64,000 nt of DNA from Amyloporia xantha (lineage: Eukaryota; Basidiomycota; Agaricomycetes; Polyporales; Adustoporiaceae). The notes below the pieces were generated by a model. That model made no database searches and was not told the origin of the DNA. It worked only from the letters and a program-made list of their open reading frames with translations. Both the position numbers and the translations under genes were made by a program. Positions within the stretch are counted from its first letter, which is position 1. Each line of letters begins with the position of its first letter. The stretch spans positions 186,001 to 250,000 of the forward strand of contig JAYKKR010000037.1 in the NCBI GenBank assembly GCA_036971615.1, read 5' to 3'. Positions 1 through 11,500 of the stretch are shown one piece after another.

Positions 1-1
1 T

Positions 2-1973
2 GATGACCGCTACCTTCCCTCGACAATTCACAGTGATCCTGACGGCCTCGCGGCTGCACTCCGGTGGCTGGGAAGTGCCCCTTATCTCGACAAGACCGCC
101 AGCTTCCCACGAGACAGTCCTGAGAACAACATAATCGTGGAACAATTTTTACTCATCATCGGCCTTATCACCCGCGAGGCCGATCTTGTGCAATTTGGGT
201 GGGAGGATGAAGAAGACGCGGTTCAGTCGGGCATCCCAGATCACATTTTGAATTCACAGATTGCATTTATTCCGATTGTGGACGACCAAATTCTTCCAAT
301 GGTGATGCTTCTTCGCGATGTCATGAAGGAGGCCCAGGGATTGGTAAATGCGCCCTACAAGTTATGCAGGGAGGGGTCATCTCGGTCCGGCGTTGAAGGC
401 GCTTCAAGTTCTTCCCACCTTATACAGGCTCAAGGGTCTCAGGTCAGCTCGGTAATAGCTGTCACGCACAGTCCTGAGATGCAGGAGAGCCTCCAGGAGC
501 AGTTTAGCATAGACCGCGACAGGGGCCCCTTGGTATTCGCTGCAGAACCCATGGGCAGCAATGACAACGTCGGCGCGGACAATAATGAGAATGTGGACGT
601 TAATCCAGAGACACAAAACTTGAAGGACGCATTGGCAGCGGCACTTCTCGCCGTCGAAACATTAAAGAAGTCAAGTGAACAACAAGCCGCAGCCGCGACT
701 CAGGGAAAGTCAGTTGCGCTTCGAGGAGGCGAGCCAACCGCGACGGGAAGGAAACACCTCAATGCAGGAGGCCGATACGCATGCTGCAACAAATTCAGAT
801 GTCCGCGACAGGCTAAATCCAGCCCAGCTTGAGATGGAGGCTGTCGCGGCAGCCAAGGAGAACGCACGAATTCAGCAGGAGGCCATCGAAAGGGAAAAGC
901 AAGGAAGGCAGCGCAAGTCGCAGCGGAGATGGACGACTTGGCTTGGGCTGAAGGATTGGCGCGAGAGGCAGAGGAGGCTACGAGGGTCGCGGCGCGCGAG
1001 GCTAAAGACGCGGAGGAGAAGTTGCGCACAAAACAGAATGCAAGGAATAATATTCAACGCCTTGACGCCATGCGTAAGTCGTCCGACGAGAAGGCGGCCG
1101 CGGATAAACGAGGGAGAATGGCACGCACGCTAGCTCAGCAGGCTCGCGCCGGGACTTCACGGCTTCCTCAAGCTGGACCCATGGCAAGCAGAGGCGAAGA
1201 GCCCAAGGAGTCTTCACCATCAATAGTGCCCGCAAAGCGCGCTGCTCCTGAATCCGTCGAGGAGCAACGGCAGATCTTACTGGAGCGCGTCAGAAGCCGC
1301 TTTGGAGGGTCACCATTAGTTGCGGACCCTATTCCCCAGAATACACAAACAGCGCCCCCGGTCCTCGAGGGAGAAATACCATGGCGAAATTCAGCTCCAC
1401 GTCCACCCGCCGGACGTCCAATGCGTCCAGTTCCCAAAGAGAATCTTGTTGGGGGAAGCAGCAACGTTGCTTCTGGTGCCTCGAGCTCATATGCGGTCCG
1501 ACCAACTGTGTCGAGTGGAAAGGAGGGCACAGACTCGGATCTCGATGAGCCTCCTCCTGCCCATGCCTGGACGCGGAACATGGCGCGGAAGGAGAAGGAC
1601 GACATGCTCCGCGCACCCACCGGTGGATCTGTATCAGATGCTATCGGGAAACCTCGCCACACTCGAGCAAGTGCAAGAGCGCAGGATAAGGGAGCGGATG
1701 TCGCTGAGGGCAGTTCTCAGGGAGGAGTTGGGCCGCGAAAGGATGATAGGACAGCCGCGCGTGGTCGCGGCAAAGCTCGTGCTACCGGTCGCGGACGAGG
1801 TGCTGGACGGGCGCGAGGGTCGCGGTGGTCGCGGTGGTCGCGGTCGATCCACACTGCCTGTGGTTCAGGAGGACGAAGAGGAGGAAGAGGTTGACGACGA
1901 CGAAGGGCAGGAGGAAGCAGAACCTCCGCGAAAGAAAGTCGCGAGACGGGGGAATGGACAGAAACGCAAGTAG
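2..1973 (+). CDS. Coiled-coil, Arg/Gly- and acid-rich nuclear-type protein, 5' partial, frame-shifted
   Basis: Not recognised as a known family. The reading frame is open to the left edge of the window, so the start lies outside. The first ~230 codons are a mixed acidic region. The central part (about 740-1130) is an Ala/Glu/Arg-rich coiled coil. Near 1740-1850 there is a Gly-Arg repeat stretch, then an acidic run, and a basic KKVARR sequence close to the stop at 1971-1973, consistent with a nuclear location. The best continuous protein changes frame near 700, near 905 and near 1830. No splice signals of normal length explain these shifts, so the gene is decayed or the sequence carries small indels at A/G runs. 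Its composition and CGCG-rich codons match the rest of the 1-20.9 kb element-like region. Function unknown. Confidence 0.45.
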
Positions 1974-2242
1974 GGAACGTCTTCAAGTGGTCGCGCCGGA
2001 GATGCATCAGGAATGCATGATCTACGACGATCCCAGTAATTATACTTTATAAGTCAGATACCTAATACACATGCGCTGTTTACGCGCGCGACTTTGCCTG
2101 CTAGACACATTGGAAACTTCATTATACTTTTGGGGGAGTTGGTATGCTCCTCCCCCGCGGTCGCGACGGTAGTTTACATCAGAATTAACAACGCCTTGCT
2201 AATGTAGACTTCATCCCCACCCTGCTCCACACACTTGCCTAT
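1974..2242. other. Convergent intergenic gap with G/C hairpin
   Basis: No gene is seen. The 3' ends of the coiled-coil gene (+) and the Zn2Cys6 gene (-) face each other here. A perfect 7-bp inverted repeat (GGGGGAG at 2132-2138, CTCCCCC at 2150-2156, 11-nt loop) lies about 90 bp beyond the stop of the minus-strand gene. A similar hairpin follows the paralogous gene at 15.36 kb. Confidence 0.5.
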
Positions 2243-5082
2243 CTACTGAGTATCGGGCGTTCGCCCAGTCGTCGAAGTGGACGCCTGGCTGTCACTGTTG
2301 GCCTGCGACCCCGACGTGAGACGAGACTGTGAGGTGCTGAAGCTGCCGAAAAGACGCGGCGGGACAAAGGCTCGCTCCCTGGTCAGAACTTGCAGCTGCT
2401 GGCGCATCCCCTCCATCTGGCCAGCGTACCCATCGATCTGTGCGGAAATGGCGTTGAGTGCAGTCTCCACAGTCGAGTTGTCCAGCCTCTGTTGGATCCT
2501 CCTCGTCTCTTCGCGGATGTCCTTGACCGACTGATGGAGCTCCGCAGGCTCGATCGCGATGATACTCTCGGCGAGCTTCTGGATGCGTTGATCCAACGAC
2601 TCGACGACTTTGCCGACCTCCGCATTGTTTTCGCCCACATTCGTCAGTGTCGCGTCCATTCCGTCTTGACGTTCTTCCACTTGCTTGATCCGCGACTGTA
2701 GCTCACGCCCAGTGAGCTCCACAGCGGACATGCGCTCCGTCACCTTGCACAGCTCCGCGTCCGTCGAAGCCATCACGTCGTGGATGTGCTTATCAAACAA
2801 GGTCTGGAGATTCAAAGACGCGTCGATCACAGAGTCGCGGAATTCTTCCTTCGAGACCATGTCGATGGCCTGGCGCTCGTTGATATCCTCCAGCACCGTG
2901 ACCTTGCGCTCGAGGGCCTTAACTAGCTCCTGGAGCTTGGTGGCCTCCAGACGGTCTTGATTCGACGGAGCTCCTTGCTGGCTTTCTTCGGCCTCGCTCG
3001 CATTCCTGCCGTCATTGGAGTCGTCGATCAGTTGGTCGGCTTCCTGCTCGACCTCTTGCATGTGATCGGGCTCTTCATTCGCGACCTGCGGAACTCGCGA
3101 CCCATCTTCCGCCGGGGGTGTGGAGGTTGCGTGTCGAGGCGTCGCGACAGTGAGCGGGGACGACACGTCGCGAGAAGGCTCGCGTCTTGGTTTCGACGCA
3201 CACGCCTCTGGAGCTGACTCGCCCAATTTCTTGGCTTCAGCAATGGCGGCGTTCTTGTATTCCTGCCAAAGCTCCTCTTTGTCGCGAACGAAAACGTAGC
3301 GGGGCGGATGGGCTGCGAGCTGAGCAGCCAGCTCTGCTTGCTGCTGTTCTTCTCGCAGTTTCGCTTGACTGGGCCTCGCGACAGCGATGGGTGGGATTTC
3401 CTCCCCGTTAACATCGACGGGAGGTGACGTGCGCTCCAAGCGCGGATTACGCTTCGCCCTCTTCTTTTGGGCGGGCCACTCGCCTCTGTTGCGCGACCCG
3501 CTGCCGCTGCCTTGTCATTCTTGTAGTCCTCGAATGATTGGCCTCCAGGGAGGACGAGCGCGCCCTCATCGTTCTGATGCAAGAACCCCAGCTCGCGGAC
3601 GAACACGCACTCGGTCGGGGGCGCGACCTTGTTCCTCATGCATTCGTCCACGTAATCGTGGAACTTTGTCGCGGCCTCTGTGACGTACTTGTGTCCGGTT
3701 ATCGTCTTGCCGGCGGGTGTACGAGGCGTCAGCGAGCACTTGAGTTTGAGTCGAGCGCAGCGCATGCACCGCCCGAAGTACGCAGGCGAGACTTCGCATA
3801 TCGTCTTGTTAGTGATACACTGACCGCAGGGCACCACCTGTGGAATACAAATGTGAGTGTAGAACTGATCCAAGGAGGCTCGCACTTACTGAGGCTTTGG
3901 CGCACGCGGTCGCGGCTGCGATTTTCGCGGCTTCGAGTTCCGCCTTTGTGCTGACCTCCTTCTGTTTCTCCTTGTCAGTTCCCGCTTTCGCTCGTGTCGT
4001 CCTGCGCGTGCTAGTCTTGCCTAGGCCCTTCTTCTCACCCCGTCGCGACTGGGCTCCCTCATCCTCGTTCTCACCATCTTCACCCTCGTCGTCCTCATCC
4101 TCGTCGTCCTCATCCTCGTTCTCGTCATCCACACCCTCCTCATTGTTCGCTTCCGGCTCCTCCATGTCATCTCGCATCCGCTTCTTCCCTCCCGTGGCTG
4201 CCTTTGTCCCTCCCGATGCCCCCGTCCTGCTTGGTGCCATGACGTAGACCTTGCGCGTTGGGGCCTTAACTCTCCATTCGTCGCCTGAGTTGTTCACCGC
4301 CTTCGCTGTCGAAGATGGCTTCGCTGGGGGCTGCACTTTGGAGCGCAAAGCGCGCTTTGGCGGACCTATACGCGGCGGCGTCAATGGGCTTGCCGCGGAG
4401 GGTGGCGCTGCGACAGTGGGTTGACGCAAACGGGATTGGCTGGAGGCGTCAGCTTGACGAGAGGGCTTGACGGATTTGGCGGGAGCGGCTTCCCTGTCGC
4501 GCTCCACAGACGACTTGCGCTTCGTCCCTGCGCGTTTGGATGTAGACGGTTCAGGCGTCGGGACCCGTCGCGTCGTTTACCTGCAGCGGCAGCAGGAGCC
4601 ACTTGTGCTGGAAATACAAAGGTCAGTCAGTGTGCTCGACAAGTCGGAACGCAGTACTCACCTGTCGCGCCCACCACTGCTTCTCACCCAGTCCATCCTG
4701 TGCAGGTGGTGCGGGCACCACATGGACCTTGCGTCTGTACGCGTCGATTTGAGGATCGTCCGCCTTGATGCGGCGCAGATCGGGGTGGTTCGGCGACTCT
4801 GCGTACTCCCGCGCGGCGCTGAACAGCAAGGCGGGTACGCAAAGTGATGCCCGCACCATCTGGGGCGCGTCGCGAAATACATGCCAGCCCTTTTTCTAGT
4901 AACAGAGGATGGGTCAACCATTAAGCAAGGAGATACACAGGCTCACTCACAAACTCTGCATAGAACGCCTTCTCAAACACGACATACCCCTCTGTGCCAG
5001 GGGACGGCGCGCAAGAAAGCGCGGCGGCCATGCGCGCGGTCGCGATGTAGATTTGGTTCTGGGTGGAGGCGGCGTCAGACAT
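2243..5082 (-). CDS. Zn2Cys6 / acidic / coiled-coil protein, module A copy
   Basis: Multi-exon gene of unknown function; paralogue at 15478-18271. The start ATG is at 5082-5080 (protein begins MSDAASTQNQ). Exon 2 carries the conserved KKGWHVFRDAP and EKQWWAR blocks. Exon 3 has a Lys/Arg-rich region and a long Asp/Glu run (about 4080-4170). The next exon, after an intron at about 3845-3892, has six cysteines spaced C-x2-C-x6-C-x9-C-x2-C-x6-C (about 3735-3838), the spacing of a fungal Zn2Cys6 cluster. The last ~400 residues are a long coiled coil (2243-3440). This suggests a nuclear DNA-binding, oligomerising protein, but the cluster follows the acidic region instead of being N-terminal. Reading frame breaks occur near 4560-4590 (G/C runs) and near 3457 (CCC). 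The second break also occurs in the paralogue. The gene is divergent from the RSPIDL-repeat gene, with 252 bp between the start codons. Confidence 0.6.
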
Positions 5083-5334
5083 GATCTGTGGAAGGAGCAA
5101 GTTTGTACTAAGAGCAAGAGGAAAGAAAGGGTGGTGGAGGAGGAGGAAGAAAGGACTTGGATGCGCGCGACCTTCAAGTGCTGGACGGGTTGCTAGTTAT
5201 GTCAGCAACGGGTCATCTTCTTGTCACGTGCACGTGGTGAAGTCGAATCGAGCGCGACCTCCTTGACTTACCTGCGTTGTTGTGGACATTCTCGAGTACA
5301 CATCCCTCCGTCACGAACATCAATAGCGCGAGCC
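5083..5334. promoter_or_regulatory. Shared divergent promoter, module A
   Basis: The 252 bp lie between the ATG of the minus-strand Zn2Cys6 gene and the ATG of the plus-strand RSPIDL-repeat gene. The equivalent gap in module B (18272-18535) has nearly the same length. The two genes therefore probably share a bidirectional control region. No specific factor site was identified. Confidence 0.45.
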
Positions 5335-6586
5335 ATGGATTCAGACGCGGAAAATTGTAAGTCGTCCATTCAGCGCCGATAACATCACTACTAACCTACC
5401 GCACCAAGTTCAAGTTGATCGCGAGCGGTCACCGGTCCTCCTCGATGCGCTGATGTCGGAACCCGATGACTTCGAACATCACGACGGTGAGTGCAGTGAT
5501 CACGAAGTTTCATCTATGAAGCTCATGAAGTCGCGAACAAATTGACTTGCCGCTCGAAGGCCACGACGTGGAGTGGGCGCGGACTCCAGTTGACCTCGAT
5601 TTATTTGAGTTGGAAACAGGTATGTTCCTATCTTCTTGAAACACTTCCACATGAGCAATATATTAAAATCTGCATTAAGAGCCTCTCCTCGAAGGCCACG
5701 AATTGGAGCGGGCGCGGACGCCAATTGACCTCGATTTATTTGAGTTGGAAACTGGTATGTTCCCATCTTCTTGTAACACTTCAACATCAGCAAGATTTGA
5801 AAATCTGCATTAAGAGTCTCGCCGTGGACGGAGCCCAATAGATCTCGGCCTCATCAACTCAGACGAAGACATCACCGTGTCTCGCGACCGATCTCCAATT
5901 GACCTCACAGCATTGGGAGAGGACAGCGACAATGACCACGGTCAAGGTGAGTGTACTCCAATCAACGTGATCTGTGCCGGACTAACCATGCGAAACATAA
6001 CCGCGTGTTTCTATCGACATCAAATTTCTGATCCGGGTCGAGCCAGGAGATCAAATTCAGTTCTCCACTAGCAGCAAGGATAAAGGCAGGGACAGGGGAA
6101 ATGACAATAACTCTAGCGAACGCAGCATTATTGACATCTCCTCTGAGGACGACTTCCCAATAGACCCCGCGATCAAGTACATGACTGCAGGGCCTGCGCG
6201 CAACTTAGACGCGGTCGCGACTGCAGGTGTGATGGCGCCTCTTCCGCCTCCTTCTCATCATTCGCGACTTGCCTACATTAAGGAAAAAGTTACCCTTGGT
6301 ACGTAAGAATCATCATATTCTGGACTGGTTCTGATTCCTTCATAGGGTTTCCTTCTGTGAGGGAGGCCACATTTCTCCGCGACGAGCGCCGCCACGCGCG
6401 CGAGCAGCTTATCGCGGTGAACCGCGACATCGAAGCGCTGACCGATATGCTTGTCTTGCAGCAGGCAATCCAGGGGAAGTTCGCAAGAGAACCATAGGAG
6501 GGAGGATGAGAGAGATGGAGCGAATGTTGTGGGAGAAGGAGATTGGCTCTGGCGATGAAGACAAGGAGCACGGCCCTTCACAGTAG
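5335..6586 (+). CDS. RSPIDL-repeat (SIM-like) exon-repeat protein, module A copy
   Basis: Not a named family to my knowledge. The ATG at 5335 opens a short exon (MDSDAEN), followed by several short exons that mostly end in phase 1. Most exons encode one unit of the form R-x-R-[ST]-P-[IV]-D-L followed by an acidic tail, for example RARTPIDLDLFELE and RDRSPIDLTALGEDSDND. Near 6150 is IIDISSEDD, which looks like a classical SUMO-interacting motif. Two neighbouring exons are a 135-bp tandem duplication. The C-terminal exon begins GFPSVREAT, is nearly identical to module B, and continues as a helical ...REQLIAVNRDIEAL... segment. A stop at 6495-6497 precedes a continuation in another frame that resembles module B's C-terminus and ends at 6586, so a small frameshift is likely. 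The acceptor of exon 3 near 5530 is also uncertain. I infer a role in SUMO or chromatin scaffolding; this is unproven. Confidence 0.55.
5556..5825 (+). repeat. 135-bp tandem exon-plus-intron duplication
   Basis: Two direct copies, 5556-5690 and 5691-5825. Each contains one RTP[IV]DL exon and the following intron (starting gtatgttcc and ending gcattaag). Because the exon is phase-symmetric, the duplication adds one repeat unit to the protein without breaking the frame. Confidence 0.85.
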
Positions 6587-6915
6587 CGTAACGACATGCA
6601 TCTTTAAAAGTCATTAGTTCTCGCTGGTAATGCGAATACAATTTTCAAATTGGCACGGGCCTAGATCAGAGTAAATGACCATGAACACCACTGACAGCGG
6701 GCATACCATAAACCGCAAGTTTAGTGTGTGTCGCGTCCGCGACAAAGTGGAGAGAATTCGCTGAAAGTGATACCTGCTAGAGGTGAGTTGTACAAGTACA
6801 CGCCCGGAGAGAGTAGAGAGCTTCAGAATTATTTGTCACTACAGAGACCCCTTAATCAGTTAGGGAATGCGAACGTACATATCAACGGAGCCTACTGCAA
6901 AAAGGTTGCAGCGCC
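6587..6915. other. Non-coding stretch before tandem array
   Basis: No convincing gene. The last ~25 bp (gagcctactgc...) already resemble the end of the 165-bp repeat unit that follows, so the array may start slightly earlier than listed. Confidence 0.5.
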
Positions 6916-7330
6916 CGAGCCTTGAGTAGGAACTGCGACGCGAGATCGTCCCTCTGAGGTAGTCGCGGCCGGTCCTACATGTCAGGACAAAAGCTTGGGA
7001 GCGGTCGCGGCTACAGAAAAGAAAACTCAGAAGAATAATCTCGACCGAGCCTACTGCCAGAATGTCGAATAGGGCATCGGCCGAGCCTTGACTAGAAACC
7101 GCGACGCGAGATCGTCCCTCTGAGGTACTCGCGGCCGGTCCTAAATGTCAGGACACACGCTTGGGAGCGGTCGCGGCTACGGAGGAGGAAACTCAGAGGA
7201 ACAATACCGACCGAGCCTACTGCCAGAATGTCAAATAGAGCATCGGCCGAGCCTTGAGTAGGAATCGCGACGCGAGATCGTCCCATTGAGTTCCTCGCGG
7301 CCGGTCCTGCACGCGAAGGAATCAGTTTAG
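6916..7330 (+). repeat. ~166-bp tandem array, module A (2.5 diverged copies)
   Basis: Units begin with ccgagccttga at 6916, 7081 and 7247, giving periods of 165 and 166 bp. Each has gacgcgagatcgtccc, cgcggccggtcct and gagcggtcgcggcta blocks. The third copy grades into the module tail. The units are recognisably related to the 166-bp units at 20115-20695 in module B but have diverged from them and from each other. The array lacks the spacer/repeat structure of other known arrays and encodes nothing obvious. It probably represents subterminal repeats of a mobile element. Confidence 0.8.
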
Positions 7331-7578
7331 GAGCGGCCGCGCCTACACTATATACACTATAAAGACGGACATGGTCGCGATGTCGGCCGGGGCTAGATCC
7401 AGGTGATGGAATGACGCATCGGCCGGGCCATACTTCAGGTGATCACAACACACGGCGGCCGGGCCAGTCTCAGAGGCCACTGCTAGGGCGTCGGGCGACG
7501 TCCGGCGCCCCATGCCTTAGGGGACAATGTCAGGCATATATATCCTAGGAGTCAGGGGTACAGTGACTGAAAGGTGTG
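7331..7578 (+). repeat. Conserved module tail, copy A
   Basis: Follows the 166-bp array. It contains several cggccgggcc blocks, a cgtccggcgcc block, and a terminal segment at about 7530-7578 (gtcaggcatatat, the palindrome tcctagga, ggggtacagtgactg, aaaggtgtg). The same segment ends module B at about 20829-20878 with a single mismatch. In module A it stops two bases before the ATG of the dioxygenase gene, so it may also act as that gene's promoter or 5' leader. No inverted copy was found in the window. Confidence 0.75.
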
Positions 7579-7579
7579 T

Positions 7580-8480
7580 ATGTGTATTAACCAGCCGTCG
7601 ATTCTGACCGACGCGCATGACCGCATCATCGGTTGGTTCCTTCCTGCTTTATTATCACCGCAACGTCAGGTATTCACTTGGTAGACCTCTTGTGTGGATA
7701 CACTAAACTGACACATCGAGGTCAGAGTGAAATGGACATCGCGACAGGAGTTCTAACTCAGCAGCTCAGGCATAGTGGGCCGCGAGCAAATGCCAAGGGT
7801 TGGCGTCAGATGGGAAGTCTTTTCCGCGACCCAGCCACATGTTCAATACCACCAGGATGTGTGAATATATCCCCGGCATGGTATCAGCAGGGTCATGTAG
7901 TGAGTTGATGATGTCTGCCAGGAGGAAATAATGGAATAAACATTATTTGCAGGGGCCTCCACATGCGCTCAATGCATCCGCGAGTCTGCAAGGCGCCAAC
8001 TTGGTGAGCGGGCGGCAATGGATGGCTGCGATCGCGGAGACTTCCGCTATCCTATCTGCGGTCCTAGCAGTAGTTCATCCCGCATTATACGCGGCGGGTC
8101 GCGAAACCATGCGTAGATTGATGCAGGACCCATCGTTGAGGGACAGCATGCAGGGATGGGCGACACCGTTCAACGCGGTCCAGATAATATCCAACCGCGA
8201 GACACCGCGCCACCGCGACAGCAACTCGAGGAAGCCGTGGTATGACCTCCTCGCGACATTCGGCTCCTACCGCGACCTCCATTTCGAGATGGACGGACCT
8301 GGACTGACAGTCCATTACCCACCGGGATCTGTGATTGCGCTATGTGGCAAGGTGCTGCGGCATGCTGTTCCGCCGTGTCAAGGGGATCGCGTATGTTATG
8401 CATATTTCATGCGAGACGCTATCCACACCGCAATGGGAGTGGCTGCACCTCATTGGATGGAAACATCGTACTACAAATAG
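7580..8480 (+). CDS. TET/JBP-like 2OG-Fe(II) dioxygenase
   Basis: Proposed exons: 7580 to ~7672 (M at 7580, then ...DRIIGWF), then from AGTGAAATGG (~7729) to the gta before 7906, and a last exon from ~7953 to the stop at 8478-8480. The last exon holds the catalytic double-stranded beta-helix. It has the metal-binding HxD in NRETPRHRDSNSRKPWYD, the distal histidine in GKVLRHAVPP, and the 2-oxoglutarate-binding arginine in GDRVCYAYFMRD. SPAWYQQGH and AVVHPALYAAG upstream are also typical of the Agaricomycete 2OG-Fe dioxygenases that expanded with KDZ elements. Family knowledge: TET/JBP enzymes oxidise 5-methylcytosine or thymine in DNA. No frameshift is needed. The N-terminus may be short compared with relatives, since the frame starts directly after the module tail. 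It converges with the KDZ gene, 80 bp apart. Confidence 0.8.
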
Positions 8481-8560
8481 AGTATAAATTGGGCCGTTAG
8501 GGGATGTCACAGTGCCAATGTAAACTCTTACTTCGGGAATAAAACCAGCGTGATACATTA

Positions 8561-11500
8561 CTATTTACATGTCGCACAAAGCGCACTGAGCGCGTCTCCC
8601 AAGGAATTGTACATCGCGGCTTGTCGCAGGGCATAGCACTTGTGGCCCGGGCCAATGTACGGGACGTTTCCGCGCGACCACCATGCATGCGCGCGTTTAC
8701 GGAAGCTGACTTCTGTCCACCCCATCTCCGCGACCAGAATGGTGTAGTCCTCTTGCCATCTGTCGCGGCGCGCGCGTGCTCTCAGCCAATTCACTCGGTG
8801 CACTGATTGTGAGGTTAGCAAGAGTCATCGGAATTAAATGTCAGACTTACACTCTGCCATCCAATTTGAGTGTGCACCGTCTCCATGCAAGTCTACTGTC
8901 CAAATCCAGGAGAGACCAGTGTTGCGGGTTCCGCGAAGGGAATTATCCATGAGTGCTGTGATGGATCTGAGATTTTCGCGGACCAAGCGCTGATACTTCT
9001 GCAGTGTCGCGGGACTTGCTCCAAGACCTTCCATCGCGCGCCGCGCCTGGGTGTATATCCGCGCGTTCTCATTCACTGTTTTGTTCACCACCGCGACATC
9101 ATCCCAAGAGCGCAACTTCAGACGTTGGCTCGTCGCGGCTCTCACTCCAGTACGGTAGAGTACAGAGCGGAAGCCAATCGCGAGACGAATCAGGTGGAGC
9201 GCATCATTTGCTTGGCCTTCGCGGAGACGCAGCTCCTCCTCCGCGACCTCACCGAGATCATGGCGATGCATCACATCGTTACCTAACTCAGACGGCAGCC
9301 AGAGCGCGGCCTCCTCAGGTTCAAATCGCGCCTCGTTCTCGACTTCACCCATCTCGTCCAGGGGATTTATCTCCTCTTCAAGGTCCACCCACTCTGCACC
9401 ATCATACGGTGCACGAAGACAATCGGCGTCTTCATCGTCCAGGCCAGGCAGAAATGTCGATGTCAATGCCTGAAAGGTGTCGATTCGCTTTGTAGCCTTT
9501 GTCTCTTCTCTTCAAGTTGCAGCTGATCTGCGAGTAATGGATGACGCCCCAACTTCTTCTTCAACGCACGTATGTTGAGTCTGTTTTGTGAAGCATCAAC
9601 GTGTTGTCCGGCGTTCAATGCATATGACCTACTGTGTCTCCTGGATCTTCATTCCATTCGCGAGCCATTGGGCCACTCCTTGACGGCGGCCGGCATTGGT
9701 CTCCTCGCGGGTGAGATCTAATTGGATCGCGACTTTCCCTGGCGCTGTGAGGAATATTACTAGTGGTCGAGGAAGCAGCAAAACGTGATGGCACTTGCCC
9801 TTCTTCAACTGGACGTCATACACATCCATCTCTTTCACGTCGCGGTCGCGGTTCCCCATGGCGCGGGTCTCCTGCGCGGTCCAGGATTCAAGCTGCTCAT
9901 CGCTCGCGGTTGCCTCCATCTGTGCCAGCACCTCGGCGCTCTCCTGTCGTCCGGCCGCGGCCTTCTTCCACTTTCGGACAAGTGAGTTCCCTAGGAGTGC
10001 ACTATAATGTCACCGCCGCGACACCCTTCTCGACAAAATACGCACCCATGCCCGTCAACTTCTTCCAGTTGGAGTCGTTCATATGGTCGTCAATGACCTC
10101 CTTCCTATGCGCCGTGGACATCCCGCGGGTGCTTCCTGATATGTTGTTGAGGGGTGCCCATAAGGTTTCAATTACCTCGCCATCTATTTGCCCCGCGCCC
10201 TCAATGAAGTTGGGAGAGTATCGAGGGAAGCAACTATCTTGATGGCCATGAACGTGGAACAGTCCAATGCCGCTCCGTATTGTCAGCCCCGGGGGCATTT
10301 TTAGGTATGGATTTCCACTGAATCGGATGTGCAGTCTCTTGCTGTACTGGCACATAATGTCGTACATTACCAGGAGTGTTTTGATCCCCCGAGGCTCGCG
10401 AGGACGCTGTTCAGCGCATAGTCCATATTCATTTGACTGTGAGTTGAATATGATCAGTCGCGGATCGCGCAGCCGTCGCGACGGTGCTTACCGTTCGCCT
10501 TTCTGAAAATCTACCACGGCATGTGGAACAAAGCACCCATGGCGAGCGCAGGCCGCCGCGCCAATCCCTGTAGCCTCCAGATTATGCCGATCTGCGTTGG
10601 CCTGATTGACCGCGCGATGGTCGTGACAATCGGACTTCTATAGCCATCAGCCGCGCGTAATGTGAGCGTATCTCCACCGCGACAAGGTCTGTGACGGACC
10701 TCTTTGAACTCCAAGGCCACCTTTAGGTGCTCCTTGTATAGCCTTTCGCCTACCATGAACCCTTGGCCATCGCTGAGTGCCACATCGTCGTTCGGGTTTC
10801 TCATGCGCAAATGCTCCGCGCTGAAGTTGCCATCCATGACGACAGAGCGCATGTACTTCCACCTGGACAAAGAGGTGTTTATGTCCCGAATCCGGTTGAG
10901 GAACAGAAAACTCACTGCTCTGGGTCCTCGCGATAGTTATCTGGTATGTTGACACGCGGTTGGGGACAGGTTGGGCAGAAGATGGCCAGCCCGCCTGGTG
11001 GTATGGGCGCTGTCACTGAATGGCCATATCCGTGCCATTTACGATACTTGAGGTTCCGCCATTGTCGCGAAAGTCGCAGTAGCTCGCGGTAGCGGTCCTA
11101 TTCAAGAACATCAGTGCGAATGGATGTGCGAGAGGACAAAGGACCGACCGGTACCCTATCCGGAAATGCATTGTTCGTTACGCGCGTGAGTTTACTATAG
11201 TAGCTCATCGCGGGAGGTCTTGCACTCTTTGTTGGTTAGCAGGAAGTCGTCCAGGACTCTGAACGTGAACGCGGTTCTTGGGCGCAATGTACTCCCCGGG
11301 TAAAGGCCCATTGCGAGCAGTTGTTTGTCCGGGCTAGTTGCATTCGGACAAGAGCACCACCCGACTCCGATCTCGTGCACGCCGGTGACATCCACAACAA
11401 CCACGATTTCCGTCGCGCGCGCGAATGCAGGTGTAAATACGGGTCGCGGCGCTACAGGGGACTCAGGCCGGTCGCGGACTTCAAGCTCAGGACTCGCGTG

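Noticed and set aside
3840..4247. Ser-rich plus-strand ORF
   Set aside because: Antisense image of the Asp/Glu-rich exon of the Zn2Cys6 gene.
6916..7330. CRISPR-like or rRNA-spacer array
   Set aside because: Units are contiguous 166-bp repeats without unique spacers, and the window is eukaryotic.
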